64,000 nt of DNA, from assembly GCA_016192455.1 (NCBI GenBank), contig JACPUC010000010.1:62001-126000 (forward strand), in the 5' to 3' direction. The first letter of the stretch is position 1, and each line of letters opens with the position of its first letter. This DNA is from Candidatus Tectimicrobiota bacterium (lineage in GTDB: Bacteria > JACPUC01). Made by a program: the position numbers and the translations under genes. The notes under the pieces were generated by a model, which saw only the letters and a list, made by a program, of their open reading frames with translations, was not told the DNA's origin and did not search any database. Shown here piece after piece: positions 45,835 through 54,636 of the stretch.

Positions 45835-46623
45835 TTACGGCGCCCACTCGACGCCGCAGGTGAGGTTGATGTGCTGGGCGGTGACGCTCTTGGCGGCGTC
45901 GGAGGCCAGCCACAGGGCGCACTCGGCAACCTCGCGCGGATCGGTGACGTGGTGCAGGGGGGACTGATCGATGATCCATTCGCGCACCGCCTCGGGCGTC
46001 TTCTTCTGCACTCGGGCGCGGTTGCGCACCACGCTCTCGAAGCGGTCGCCCGCCACCGGCCCGGGGCAGATGGCGTTGACGCGGATGCCGAAGGCCGCCA
46101 GCTCCACGCCAAGGCTGCGCGCGATGGCGACGTCCGCCGCCTTCGAGGTGGCGTAGGGGAGTCGGTTGGGGTAGGCCCGCAGGCCCCCGCCCAGCGACGA
46201 CAGGTTGATGATGCAGCCGCGGCTCTCCTTCAGCATCGGCACGGCGGCGCGGCAGCAGAGGAAGACCCCGCGCACGTTGACGTTCATCACCTGGTCCCAC
46301 TGCTCGTCGGTGATCTCCGTCACCGGCGCGGTGGGCCCCTCGATGCCGGAGTTGTTGACCAGCACGTCGAGGCGGCCAAGCTCCTGCCGGGTGCGCTCGA
46401 AGAGGTGCCGCACGGCGCTGCTGTCGCAGAGGTCGATGGGCACGCAGAGCGCCTTGCCGCCGAAGCCGCGGATGATCGCCGCCGTCTCCTCCAGCGCCGG
46501 TACCGTGCGCGCGGCGAGCACCGAGGTGGCGCCGGCGCGCGCGAACTCGACGGCGATGGCCCGCCCGATCCCCTTGCCCCCGCCCGTCACCACCGCAACC
46601 TTGCCCGCAAAATCGAAGTTCAT
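45835..46623 (-). CDS. Short-chain dehydrogenase/reductase
   Basis: A classical SDR of 262 residues. The NAD(P) motif is VAVVTGGGKGIGRAIAVEFA, the fold motif VLVNNSGIEG, and the catalytic Ser-Tyr-Lys are in NLSSLGGG and LPYATSKAADVAIA. ICPGPVAGDRFES follows. ATG 46623 is favoured over the upstream GTG because AGGGGG stands at SD distance. It is divergent from a UbiD gene. Substrate is unknown. Confidence 0.87.
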   Translation of the reverse strand: MNFDFAGKVAVVTGGGKGIGRAIAVEFARAGATSVLAARTVPALEETAAIIRGFGGKALCVPIDLCDSSAVRHLFERTRQELGRLDVLVNNSGIEGPTAPVTEITDEQWDQVMNVNVRGVFLCCRAAVPMLKESRGCIINLSSLGGGLRAYPNRLPYATSKAADVAIARSLGVELAAFGIRVNAICPGPVAGDRFESVVRNRARVQKKTPEAVREWIIDQSPLHHVTDPREVAECALWLASDAAKSVTAQHINLTCGVEWAP

Positions 46624-46952
46624 GATCACGCCCCCTGCTGCCGTACGATCTGTCCCAACCTGTAGGCAGCCCCCATTGGGAGCCTCTCCGTTGACGCGAA
46701 AGGCTCTTCAATCAGGGCCGCCGCCGGCATGCTGACGCCGGCGTTCTTCCTCGCCCGGCATCGCCAGGATGTTTCAGGCGACGGTTTCCCGGACAAGCCC
46801 GATTGTAGCAGAGAGGCGGAGCTTGACTCAACGTCACCTGATACACCGACCCCGCGCCGCCTCCTTCCGCACTGCCTCCGGCAGCGGGCGCGCGAGATGC
46901 CCCACGCCGCGGAGCGCGCGCAGCATGCACAGCCAGAGCGGGCGGCTGCCGG

Positions 46953-46981
46953 TTGACAGAGTGGCCAGGGATTGCTACGAA
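46953..46981 (+). promoter_or_regulatory. Sigma70-type promoter for UbiD 4
   Basis: TTGACA (46953-46958), a 17-base spacer and a weak TACGAA (46976-46981) lie about 60 bases before the ATG at 47040. The rest of the 416-base spacer to the SDR gene shows nothing else certain. Confidence 0.45.
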
Positions 46982-47039
46982 TCGCCAGAAGCGGGGTGAG
47001 GGCGCCGCCGGCGAATGCAGCGCGGGGAGAGATGACAGC

Positions 47040-48461
47040 ATGGCTTCTGACGGGAATGTCGAGTTCAGTCTGCGCGGTTACGTGATGGACCTCGCCCGCG
47101 AGCTCCCCGGGGCCTGCGAACGTCTGCCTGCGCCGGTCGACCGGCGGCGCCAGCCGGAGGGGCTCGCCGCCGAGCTTGCCGGGCAGGACCGCTGGCCGGT
47201 GCTCTGGGGAGAGCTGCCGGGGAGCAGCCCGTGCGGCGTCGCGGCGAACCTCTTTGCGGACCGCGCCCGCATGGCGGCCTGGTTTGGTGCGCCGCCGGAG
47301 CGGCTCAGCGCGGCGCTCCTCGGTCGTCTGGCGGGAGCCGGGCGCGCCGGGATGCGGCGCGAGGCGGGGCAGGCGCCGGTGCGGCAGGTGATCCTGCACG
47401 GGGAAGAGGTTGATCTCACGGCGCTGGCGATCCCCCGGCACGGCGGCGCGGGCGGCGCCGTGATCACCGGCGGGCTGCTCATCACCTGCGACCCCGGCGA
47501 CGGCAAGGAGCGCATCTGCCAGCAGCGCGCCCTGATCACCTCGCCGACCAGCCTCGCCCTCCCCCTCGACCACCACAGCCAGCTCAGCCGCGCCGCCGAT
47601 GCCGCCCGCCTGCGCGGCGAGCGCCTGCGCGCCGTCCTCTGGATCGGCCACCACCCCGCCCTGGTGCTGGCGGCGGCCTGCCTGGGGGAGCGGGCTGAGG
47701 TTTGGGAGCGTCTCGGCGCGGCGATCAACCGCGACCTGGCCGTCACCCCGTCGCTGAGCTTCGGCAAGGCGCTGTGCGTCCCCGCCGAGGCGGAGCTGGC
47801 GCTGGAGGGGGAGATCGACCCGAGCGCCCGCGAGGAGCACGCCGGCTTCCCCGCCGGCAACGGCTGCACGGCCGGCCCCACGCCGGCCCTGCGGATGGAG
47901 GTGCGCTGCCTGAGCCGGCGGGCGGAAGCCTGGTGGTGCGACGTAGTGCCGGAGCAGCTTGATGCCTACCAGCTCTCGGGCGTGCCCCTCGAGGTCGCCC
48001 TCCTCGACGAGGTGGGACGCCGGGCGCCGTCGCTGCGCAACGTCCACGTGCCGCCCACCGCCGGCGGCGCCCTGCACGCCTATCTGCAACTCAAGGAGCC
48101 CCGCAAGGGAGAGGCCCGCGAGGCCATCCTCACCGCCTTGCCGGTGGACGCGCGCCTGAAACACGTCTTCGTCGTCGATGACGACGTGAACATCTTCGAC
48201 GACCGCGAGGTGCTGTGGGCGCTGGCCACGCGCTCGCAGTGGGAGCGCGATGTCCTCATCATGCCAGGGCTGCGCGGCTCGCGCCTCGACCCGCTGGCCG
48301 AGGGGGGCGTGGGGGTGAAGGGGGGTTTCGACTGCACCCGCCCGGCAGGCGAGAGCTACAGCGAGCGCAACGCCGTGTCACCGTCGGTCTACGCCGAGGT
48401 GCGCATCGAGGATTACCTCGACGCGGCGCACCTGGCGCGCATCCCCGTCGAGCGGCAGTAG
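47040..48461 (+). CDS. Divergent UbiD-family protein 4 with an altered active-site loop
   Basis: The 473-residue protein aligns with UbiD proteins throughout (VAANLFADRARMAAWFG, VDLTALAIPRHGGAGGA, FVVDDDVNIFDDREVLWALA, DVLIMPGLRGSRLDPL), but the EGPFGEYTG loop reads EEHAGFPAGNG. The usual YRM segment is CQQRALI, which still holds an arginine. The glutamate of AELALEGEID is kept. The change suggests another substrate, altered prFMN chemistry, or loss of activity. It is divergent from the SDR gene. The gene following the zinc-ribbon gene is another UbiD. Confidence 0.8.
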   Translation: MASDGNVEFSLRGYVMDLARELPGACERLPAPVDRRRQPEGLAAELAGQDRWPVLWGELPGSSPCGVAANLFADRARMAAWFGAPPERLSAALLGRLAGAGRAGMRREAGQAPVRQVILHGEEVDLTALAIPRHGGAGGAVITGGLLITCDPGDGKERICQQRALITSPTSLALPLDHHSQLSRAADAARLRGERLRAVLWIGHHPALVLAAACLGERAEVWERLGAAINRDLAVTPSLSFGKALCVPAEAELALEGEIDPSAREEHAGFPAGNGCTAGPTPALRMEVRCLSRRAEAWWCDVVPEQLDAYQLSGVPLEVALLDEVGRRAPSLRNVHVPPTAGGALHAYLQLKEPRKGEAREAILTALPVDARLKHVFVVDDDVNIFDDREVLWALATRSQWERDVLIMPGLRGSRLDPLAEGGVGVKGGFDCTRPAGESYSERNAVSPSVYAEVRIEDYLDAAHLARIPVERQ

Positions 48462-48534
48462 ATCATGTGCTGTTTCTTCAATCAGATCGCAGAGAGGCGC
48501 GAGGGAGCCTCGCCCCCTCGCGCACCCTTCATCG

Positions 48535-48562
48535 GTAGGGGCGGTTCGCGAACCGCCCCTAC
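48535..48562. repeat. 28-base perfect palindrome, copy 2
   Basis: Identical to the element at 36271-36298. It lies 73 bases after the UbiD 4 stop codon and may end its transcription. Confidence 0.8.
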
Positions 48563-48691
48563 GGCTCGCGGGGAGTGGGGGGCAAGGGTCTCCTCCAAAA
48601 GATTCCCCTCTCGCCTGGCACGAAGAAGGCGTCGAATTTAGGTTGGAACTTGTGCGAGGTGACGCCAGGCGATGCCGCAGGAGAACCGCGC

Positions 48692-48850
48692 ATGCCCATG
48701 GTGAAGGTGTACTGGCTGACCTGCCCGAAATGCGGCTGGCGCTACTACGTGGGAGAGTCGCTGCTGCGCATCAAGGACTTCCCCACCGTCTGCCCGAAGT
48801 GCAAGCATGAGTACCTGCCGGAGCAGTCGAGCACCGGCATCGAGGGGTAG
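48692..48850 (+). CDS. 52-residue zinc-ribbon protein
   Basis: Two CxxC pairs, in LTCPKCGWRYYV and PTVCPKCKHEYL, form a single zinc ribbon. GCAGGAG lies eight bases before the ATG at 48692; a second ATG follows at 48698. It sits between two UbiD genes on the same strand. It may be a small regulatory or metal-binding partner of these enzymes, but this is inferred from place only. Confidence 0.65.
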   Translation: MPMVKVYWLTCPKCGWRYYVGESLLRIKDFPTVCPKCKHEYLPEQSSTGIEG

Positions 48851-48863
48851 CGGGCAGGCTGCC

Positions 48864-48932
48864 ATTTTTTTTTGGGGGACCATTGCTCCCCCACACCCCC
48901 ATCCGTAGGGGCGGTTCGCGAACCGCCCTTAC
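48864..48932. repeat. Composite repeat block: nine-T run, G/C hairpin and palindrome copy 3
   Basis: Nine T residues (48865-48873) lead into GGGGGA-CCATTGC-TCCCCC (48874-48892), which resembles the hairpin at 54566-54588. It is followed by the 28-base palindrome at 48905-48932 with one changed base in the right arm (CCCTTAC for CCCCTAC). Confidence 0.7.
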
Positions 48933-49005
48933 AAAGCGGGGTGCGCGAGGGGGCACTGCTCCCTCGCAGCTCTCCTGCTTAGAGCGCGCGGTTCGAGGAG
49001 CGGCG

Positions 49006-50352
49006 ATGCAGGTAGACCTCCAGAGCTTTCTGCGGGAGTACGAGAAGGAGCACCCGGAGGACGTGGTGCGGATCGATAAGGAGATCGGCATCGAGGAGGA
49101 GGTCTCCACCCTCTGCGTCAAGCTCGAGGAGCAGTGCCGCTACCCGATCATCTACTGCACCAACGTCGTCAACCGCATGGGGCGCCGCTACGAGATGCCG
49201 CTCGTCTTCAACCTGCTGGCCAGCCGCAGCCGCTGCGCGCGCGCCCTGGGCTCGGACGTGCGCAGCGTCGGGCGGGACTTCTACAACCTGTCGCGGCTGC
49301 AGACGATCCCGCCGGTGGTGGTGCGGCGCGAGGAGGCCTTGGTGAAGCAGCGGGTGCTGCGCGGCGAGGCCATCGACCTGTTCTCGCTGCCGGCCCTGGT
49401 GCACCATCGCCAGGACCCCGGCCAGTACTTCACCGCCGGTTTCCTCACCACCATCGATCCCGACAGCGGCGTCGACAACTGCTCGCTGCAGCGCGGCTGG
49501 ATCGTCGGGCCGCGCACCATGCGCTGCCTGCTCAGCCCCTACTCGCACAACCGCTACAACTACGACAAGCTGGAGGCGCGCGGCGAGGACACGCGCATGG
49601 CCTACTGGATCGGCCATCACCCCCTGGTGTGCCTGGGTGCGCAGGTGCGCCTCGGCTATCCGGAGAGCCACTACGGCGCCATCGGCGGCATCCTGCGCCA
49701 GCCGCTGCGGCTCGTCCCCTCGGAGACCCTCGGCAATGACTTCCTCGTCCCCGCCGACGCGGAGGTCGTCATCGAGGGGCGGCTCATCGCCAACAAGCGC
49801 GTGCCGGAGGGGCCGTTCGGCGAGTACACCGGTTACACCGGCCCGCAGGTGCCGAGCCTCGAGTTGCAGGTCTCCTGCATGACACACCGCCAGGGCGCCC
49901 ACTGGCACGATATCTTTACTGGCCACGCCGACACGCTGATTATGGGCTCGTTCGCCCTCGAAGGAGTGACGTACGAGGCCGTGAAGCAGCGCGTGCCGTC
50001 GCTGAAGAACGTCTACCTGCCGCTCTCCGGCGCCAGCCGCTTCAACATCTACCTGCAGCTCGAGGGGGCGCGGCGCGGCGATGCCCGCGAGGCGATCATG
50101 ACGGCGCTGCCGCTCGACTACCGCCACAAGCACGTCTTCGTCTTCGATGAGGACATTGACATCTTCGACGAGCGGCAGGTGATGTGGGCCCTGGCGACGC
50201 GCAGCCGCCTGGACCGCGATATGATGATCTTTCCGAAGGTGCGCGGCTCCGTCCTTGACCCGAGCATCGTCGATGAGCTGACAACCAAGGGCGGCATCGA
50301 CTGCACCATCCCGCCCGGCGACACGCGGCCGCCGCGCTACAGCGTCCGCTAG
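49006..50352 (+). CDS. UbiD-family prFMN-dependent (de)carboxylase 5
   Basis: The 448-residue protein retains the catalytic segments: DNCSLQRGWIVGPRTMRC with arginine, DAEVVIEGRLIANKRVPEGP, EGPFGEYTGYTGPQV, and FVFDEDIDIFDERQVMWALA. GAGGAG lies six bases before the ATG at 49006. It is closer in layout to UbiD 4 than to the others (shared DIFD-REV/RQV-WALATRS segment), which suggests an old duplication of this pair. Substrate is unknown. Confidence 0.88.
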   Translation: MQVDLQSFLREYEKEHPEDVVRIDKEIGIEEEVSTLCVKLEEQCRYPIIYCTNVVNRMGRRYEMPLVFNLLASRSRCARALGSDVRSVGRDFYNLSRLQTIPPVVVRREEALVKQRVLRGEAIDLFSLPALVHHRQDPGQYFTAGFLTTIDPDSGVDNCSLQRGWIVGPRTMRCLLSPYSHNRYNYDKLEARGEDTRMAYWIGHHPLVCLGAQVRLGYPESHYGAIGGILRQPLRLVPSETLGNDFLVPADAEVVIEGRLIANKRVPEGPFGEYTGYTGPQVPSLELQVSCMTHRQGAHWHDIFTGHADTLIMGSFALEGVTYEAVKQRVPSLKNVYLPLSGASRFNIYLQLEGARRGDAREAIMTALPLDYRHKHVFVFDEDIDIFDERQVMWALATRSRLDRDMMIFPKVRGSVLDPSIVDELTTKGGIDCTIPPGDTRPPRYSVR

Positions 50353-50419
50353 CGCCGGCGGGGGGCCCTGGAGGGGCCGATCCTCAGCACGCGGCCAGCC
50401 GGGCGGCGAAGGAGGCGAC

Positions 50420-50983
50420 GTGGAACACGAATTTCGGATGAAGCGCGGCCATCGTCTGCTCCTCGTGGCTCTCATGGTGGTGGTGGCGGCCTGCGTGGTC
50501 TACTTCGTGGCGCTCGCCCTGAGGCTGCTGGACTCCGCCACCCTCCTCGATCTGCCGCGCGACTCGGTGCAGGTCCTCTACGGCGCCTTCTTCCTCTATG
50601 CCATCCCGGTGCTCTTCCTGGTCCTCTACGTGCTCAGTCTGATCACCTTGCGTCTTACGTACAACGAGGAAGGGCTGGAGCTGCGCAGCCTCTTCCGCCG
50701 TTTCCGGGCCTCCTGGGCGGAGGTGCGCCACGCCTTCGTCATCAACCGCAACCTCCACGTGGCCACGCGGCAGGGGTCCTTCAAGCTGCCCCTCGGCATG
50801 TTCCGCGGCGACGCGGAGAGCCTGCGCCCCTTCATCCCCGGCGAGCGCTGGCTGGAAGGCGAGGCGGCGCGGCGTCTGCGCCTGCGCAAGCTCCTGCCCT
50901 ACCTCCTGGGCTGCATTCTCCTGGCGCTGCTCCTCCTCATCTTCCTGCAGCGCTACCTCAACAGCCTGCTCAAGGCGATGTAA
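50420..50983 (+). CDS. Membrane protein with a central PH-like domain
   Basis: The 187-residue protein has two N-terminal helices (LLLVALMVVVAACVVYFVAL and LYGAFFLYAIPVLFLVLYVL), a soluble centre (ITLRLTYNEEGLELRSLFRR, ASWAEVRHAFVIN) reminiscent of bacterial PH domains, and a C-terminal helix (LLPYLLGCILLALLLLIFLQ). AAGGAGG precedes the GTG start, which supports it. It follows UbiD 5 after 67 bases. Function is unknown. Confidence 0.65.
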   Translation: MEHEFRMKRGHRLLLVALMVVVAACVVYFVALALRLLDSATLLDLPRDSVQVLYGAFFLYAIPVLFLVLYVLSLITLRLTYNEEGLELRSLFRRFRASWAEVRHAFVINRNLHVATRQGSFKLPLGMFRGDAESLRPFIPGERWLEGEAARRLRLRKLLPYLLGCILLALLLLIFLQRYLNSLLKAM

Positions 50984-51073
50984 GCCTGGCGCGCCTCCAG
51001 CCCGGCCCGCAACCGCGCGGGACGCCTCCCGCCGGCCTCCCGTCCCACCCACCTCCATGCGCCGAGCCGATGA

Positions 51074-52060
51074 TTACCGCGGTTTGATCTTCGTCGAGGT
51101 GTAGAGCGCCGCGGCGTTCTTGTGGTAGATGCGCTCGCGCTCCTCGGCGCCGCACGCGAGCCCTTCAATCACCTTCAAGGTGATCGGGTACTGCGCGTAA
51201 GGGTAATCCGAGCCGTAGAGCAGCCGGTCGGCGCCGAACATGCGGTAGCACATGTCCATCGCCTCCTGGTGGTAGGTGACGGTATCCAGGTAGAAGTTCT
51301 TGAACTGCTCGCTCACCGGCCCCTTGATCATCGACTTGCTGCCGGGCACCGCGGCGATGTTGTCGATGCGCCCCAAGACGTAGGGGATGATGCTGCCGAT
51401 GTGCGGCAGGACGATCTTGATGCCCGGGAACTCCTCGAAGATGCCGGCGTGGATGATGCGCAGCGCCGCAAGCGTGGTGTCGAAGAGGAAACCGACGCAG
51501 GCCATGAGGTGGAACTCCTGCATGCCGGCCATGTTGAGCGGGCGGGTGGGGTGCAGGAAGATGGGCAGGTCGTACTCGTGCATGCGGGCGAAGAAGGGGC
51601 GCAGTTCGGCATGGTCGACGGTGCGGCCGTTGATGTTGGCGAAGAGCTGCGCGCCGCGGAAGCCGAGCTGCCGGATGCAGCGGTCGAGCTCCTTCAGGGA
51701 GCTGTCCATGTCGCCGAAGCCGAGGGTGGCGTAGCCCCAGTAGTGCGCGGGGTCCTGCTTGATGATCGCGGCCAGGGCATCGTGGCCATAGGCGGCCATG
51801 TCCTCCGCCTCCTGGCCCCCCAGCAGCTCCGGCCCCGGCATGCTGATGCTGAGGATGGCGACGTCCACGCCCCGCGCCAGCATCTCCTTGGTCTTCTTCT
51901 CCATGTCGATGAGCTGCGGGGTGAACGGGATGATCAGGCCGTCCGCCAGCTTCGACCACCACATGCCGTTGCGGTGCTCGAACGTGGGGAGGCTGGTGCG
52001 CTTTGCCAACCGCGCCGCGAACTCCGCGGCCTGAAAGTGGTTCTGCACGTCAATTCGCAT
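51074..52060 (-). CDS. Amidohydrolase-2 (ACMSD-like) family metal-dependent hydrolase/decarboxylase
   Basis: The 328-residue TIM-barrel protein has the family's late motifs LPIFLHPTRPLNMAGMQE, KIVLPHIGSIIPYVLGRIDN and LLYGSDYPYAQYPITL, with catalytic His and Asp. The N-terminal DxHxH is changed to DVQNHF, so the first metal ligand is Gln. AAGGAG lies upstream of ATG 52060. The family includes 2-amino-3-carboxymuconate semialdehyde and resorcylate decarboxylases, in keeping with the UbiD-rich surroundings. Substrate is unknown. Confidence 0.83.
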   Translation of the reverse strand: MRIDVQNHFQAAEFAARLAKRTSLPTFEHRNGMWWSKLADGLIIPFTPQLIDMEKKTKEMLARGVDVAILSISMPGPELLGGQEAEDMAAYGHDALAAIIKQDPAHYWGYATLGFGDMDSSLKELDRCIRQLGFRGAQLFANINGRTVDHAELRPFFARMHEYDLPIFLHPTRPLNMAGMQEFHLMACVGFLFDTTLAALRIIHAGIFEEFPGIKIVLPHIGSIIPYVLGRIDNIAAVPGSKSMIKGPVSEQFKNFYLDTVTYHQEAMDMCYRMFGADRLLYGSDYPYAQYPITLKVIEGLACGAEERERIYHKNAAALYTSTKIKPR

Positions 52061-52342
52061 GCTGCGCTCCTTCTCGCTGGCGCTGTCGCAGGTTTCTGCG
52101 GTGGGGTCCCCCGGGTGGTCCACGATGCCGCCCCAGCGGCGGCCTGATCGGCGGAGAGATGACTACCAGAGAAGCCCGGGGGACGCAAGGCGATGGCGGC
52201 GCGCGGCAGGCGCTCCGCGCCGCCAGGGCGCGACCAGGACGGACCGTTGACGGAGGCTCGAACTATCGCTAGATAGAGAGCTCATGCGCCGCCGCTCTCC
52301 CTGGAGCGTCGCTCACGGTCCCATGTCGTCAGGAGTGCCGCC

Positions 52343-53116
52343 GTGCCCTCGCCCACCCCGCGCCGACGCGCCCTCCCCGCCCGCCTCGAGGAGCTCTTCA
52401 CGATTGCGCTGCGGCTCATCTCGGAGAAGGGCTTCCGCGGCGTCACCATGCGCGACCTCGCCCAGAGCATGGGGATCAAGGAACCGAGCCTCTACAACTA
52501 CATCAGCGAGAAGGATGAGCTGCTGGTGCGCCTGCTGCGGCCCCACATCCGCCGGCTCTGCGTCTCGGCGCAAGCGATCGTCGACTCCGAGCAGCCTGGG
52601 CCGGCGAAGTTGCGCGCCTTCATCCGCAACCATATGGAGCAGTACCGCACGCATCACTTACCGCTGACCATCCTTTTTCAAGAGAAGGTCTATCTGCTCA
52701 ACTCGAAGCATCGCGCCTGGTACCGCACCTCGTCGCGGCGCTACGAGGAAATCTTGCAGCGCCTGCTGCGCGACGGCATGGCGCGGGGGGAGTTTGTGGA
52801 GGATGACCCGCGCCTCTGCGCCTACCTGGTGCTGGGGGCCTGCAACTCCAGCCTGAGCTGGTACCGCAGCGAAGGCTCCCTTTCGCTCGAGCGCATGATC
52901 ACGCGCTTCACCGAGACCCTGGTGCGGGGGCTGCTGCCTGCCACGGGGATGCCGGAGGCGGCGCATCCCCCGGCGGCTTCTTCGGACCCTGCCGGAACGT
53001 CGCCGCGGAGGAGGGCGGCGCGGCGGCGCGGAACCACCGCCAGCGGCGCACCGGCAAGGCGCCGACGACCCGGGCGCGCTGCCGGCGGGCAAGGTGATGA
53101 CGCAGGGGCCGCCTGA
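52343..53116 (+). CDS. TetR-family transcriptional regulator
   Basis: The 257-residue protein has a TetR helix-turn-helix in residues 15-60: LFTIALRLISEKGFRGVTMR, DLAQSMGIKEPSLYNYISEK. The ligand-binding part (MEQYRTHHLPLTILFQEKVY, ERMITRFTETLVRGLL) follows. The last 55 residues are low-complexity Pro/Ala/Arg. The start is a GTG at 52343. It is divergent from the amidohydrolase and precedes a LivK-type gene. It may respond to an aromatic acid or CoA ester. Confidence 0.85.
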   Translation: MPSPTPRRRALPARLEELFTIALRLISEKGFRGVTMRDLAQSMGIKEPSLYNYISEKDELLVRLLRPHIRRLCVSAQAIVDSEQPGPAKLRAFIRNHMEQYRTHHLPLTILFQEKVYLLNSKHRAWYRTSSRRYEEILQRLLRDGMARGEFVEDDPRLCAYLVLGACNSSLSWYRSEGSLSLERMITRFTETLVRGLLPATGMPEAAHPPAASSDPAGTSPRRRAARRRGTTASGAPARRRRPGRAAGGQGDDAGAA

Positions 53117-53217
53117 AGGCGCGGCGCCGGCTGGGCAGGGGTTGCGTCCCGGTGGGTCCGGCGGCTCGCCCCGCCGCCGGGCGCGCTGGAGCCGGGCCGT
53201 CCCGACCTCGTCCCGCT

Positions 53218-53246
53218 TTGACGAAAGGCGCGCGCCGTGCTATGAG
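53218..53246 (+). promoter_or_regulatory. Sigma70-type promoter for the LivK-type gene
   Basis: TTGACG (53218-53223), a 17-base spacer and TATGAG (53241-53246) lie 106 bases before the ATG at 53352. Confidence 0.55.
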
Positions 53247-53351
53247 CTGGAGAGAACTATCGCCGTTTCACCATCCACACGTACGCTGCGGCGCCATCGA
53301 GCGTGGCCACGCACGGCGCCGAACAACGCTCACGTGACGAGGAGGGAGGAG

Positions 53352-54524
53352 ATGAAACTTCTATCCCGCGGTTTCGTTGGCATGCTGCTGCTCGGGTTCA
53401 TTCTCAGTCTGGCGGGAAGTTCGCCGGTTCAGGCGCAGGAGGGCGAGGCGGTCCTTGGCCTCCTGCTGCCGACCACCGGCTTCGTCGCTTACTACGGCAA
53501 GCAGATGCGTCTCTCGGCGGATATGGCCGTGGAGGACATCAACAAGGCCGGCGGCATCAACGGCAAGAAGATTCGCCTCGTCTTCTACGACACCGGCGGC
53601 AAGCCTGAGGAGGCCATCAACTCGACGCGGCGCTTGGCGACCTCCGACAACGTCGTGGCCATCATGGGGCCGATGACCAGCAGCGAGTGCCGGGTGGCCT
53701 ATCCGCTGGCGAACCGCCTCGGCATTCCCATCGTCGCTTCGGCCTGCTCGGCCCCTGGGCTGGGCGCCGCCAACCGCCCGTGGGCCTTCCGCAACACCGT
53801 GCTCGAGGCGGACGTGGCCGCCCCGTCTCTCACTTACTGGGCCAAGAAGCACAACGTCAAGAGCGTCGTGGTGTTCTACGATAACAAGGACATCGTCAGC
53901 AAGTCCTTCGGCCTGGAAGTGATGCCAGCCCTCCTGAAAGATAACGGCATCAAGCTCGTCGACTCGATCTCGGTGGTGACGGGAGATATGGACTACAGCG
54001 CCCAGGTCACCAAAGCCAAGTCGCTGAACGCGGAGGGGCTGGTCCTCTCCGCCCTGGCGAACGAGTCGGCGGGGATTGCCCGCGAGGCGCGCCGCCAGGG
54101 GCTGAAGCAGCCGATGTTCGGCGGCAGCTTCCTGGCCGGGCCGCAGTTCATCTCCAAGGGCGGCAGCGCGGTGGAAGGCGTGATCATGGGGAGCGGCTTC
54201 TGGCAGGATAACCCCGACCCGACCATCGCCGCCTTCGTGAAGCGCTTCAAGGAGCGCGAACCGAGCAAGGAGCCGCCACACCAGGTGACGGTCTATCAGT
54301 ACGAAACGATCACCATCATGAAGTATTGTTCCGAGAAGACGGGCGTGCAGTTCAAGCCTGAAACGCTGAAACAAGACCGCGAGAAAATCCGCGATTGCTG
54401 GCAGAACCTGCGCAACCACAAGGTGCTTAGCAGCACCATGTCGATGATCGAAGGCGACGGCAAACGCCCACCCCTCATCATCGAAGTCAAAGGCGGCACC
54501 TTCGAGCTCCTGAAGACGAACTAA
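53352..54524 (+). CDS. Branched-chain amino acid-type ABC solute-binding protein (LivK-like)
   Basis: The 390-residue protein has a signal peptide (GMLLLGFILSLAGSSPVQAQ) and a type I periplasmic binding fold: AVLGLLLPTTGFVAYYGKQM, AVEDINKAGGINGKKIRLVF, IMGPMTSSECRVAYPLANRL, GIPIVASACSAP. The family binds branched-chain amino acids, amides or aromatic acids. GGAGGGAGGAG lies directly before the ATG. No liv permease genes are nearby, as for the other three binding proteins. Two hairpins follow the gene. Confidence 0.85.
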   Translation: MKLLSRGFVGMLLLGFILSLAGSSPVQAQEGEAVLGLLLPTTGFVAYYGKQMRLSADMAVEDINKAGGINGKKIRLVFYDTGGKPEEAINSTRRLATSDNVVAIMGPMTSSECRVAYPLANRLGIPIVASACSAPGLGAANRPWAFRNTVLEADVAAPSLTYWAKKHNVKSVVVFYDNKDIVSKSFGLEVMPALLKDNGIKLVDSISVVTGDMDYSAQVTKAKSLNAEGLVLSALANESAGIAREARRQGLKQPMFGGSFLAGPQFISKGGSAVEGVIMGSGFWQDNPDPTIAAFVKRFKEREPSKEPPHQVTVYQYETITIMKYCSEKTGVQFKPETLKQDREKIRDCWQNLRNHKVLSSTMSMIEGDGKRPPLIIEVKGGTFELLKTN

Positions 54525-54565
54525 GCCAGGAGACGAAGCCCCGGCTATCTTGAGGGGAGGAGAAG

Positions 54566-54588
54566 GTGGGGGATCATTGATCCCCCAC
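54566..54588 (+). terminator. GTGGGGGATCA hairpin after the LivK-type gene
   Basis: 11-base perfect arms surround one T. The right arm continues CACAAATAG. It resembles the hairpin at 48874-48892, so it belongs to a repeat family and may act as a terminator. Confidence 0.5.
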
Positions 54589-54636
54589 AAATAGACCCCG
54601 CAACAGCTCGACCTTAGCTCAGAAGTCTCGACAGGG

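Noticed and set aside
44532..45863. 443-residue plus-strand frame across the flavin reductase gene
   Set aside because: It is antisense over most of its length and has no recognisable fold.
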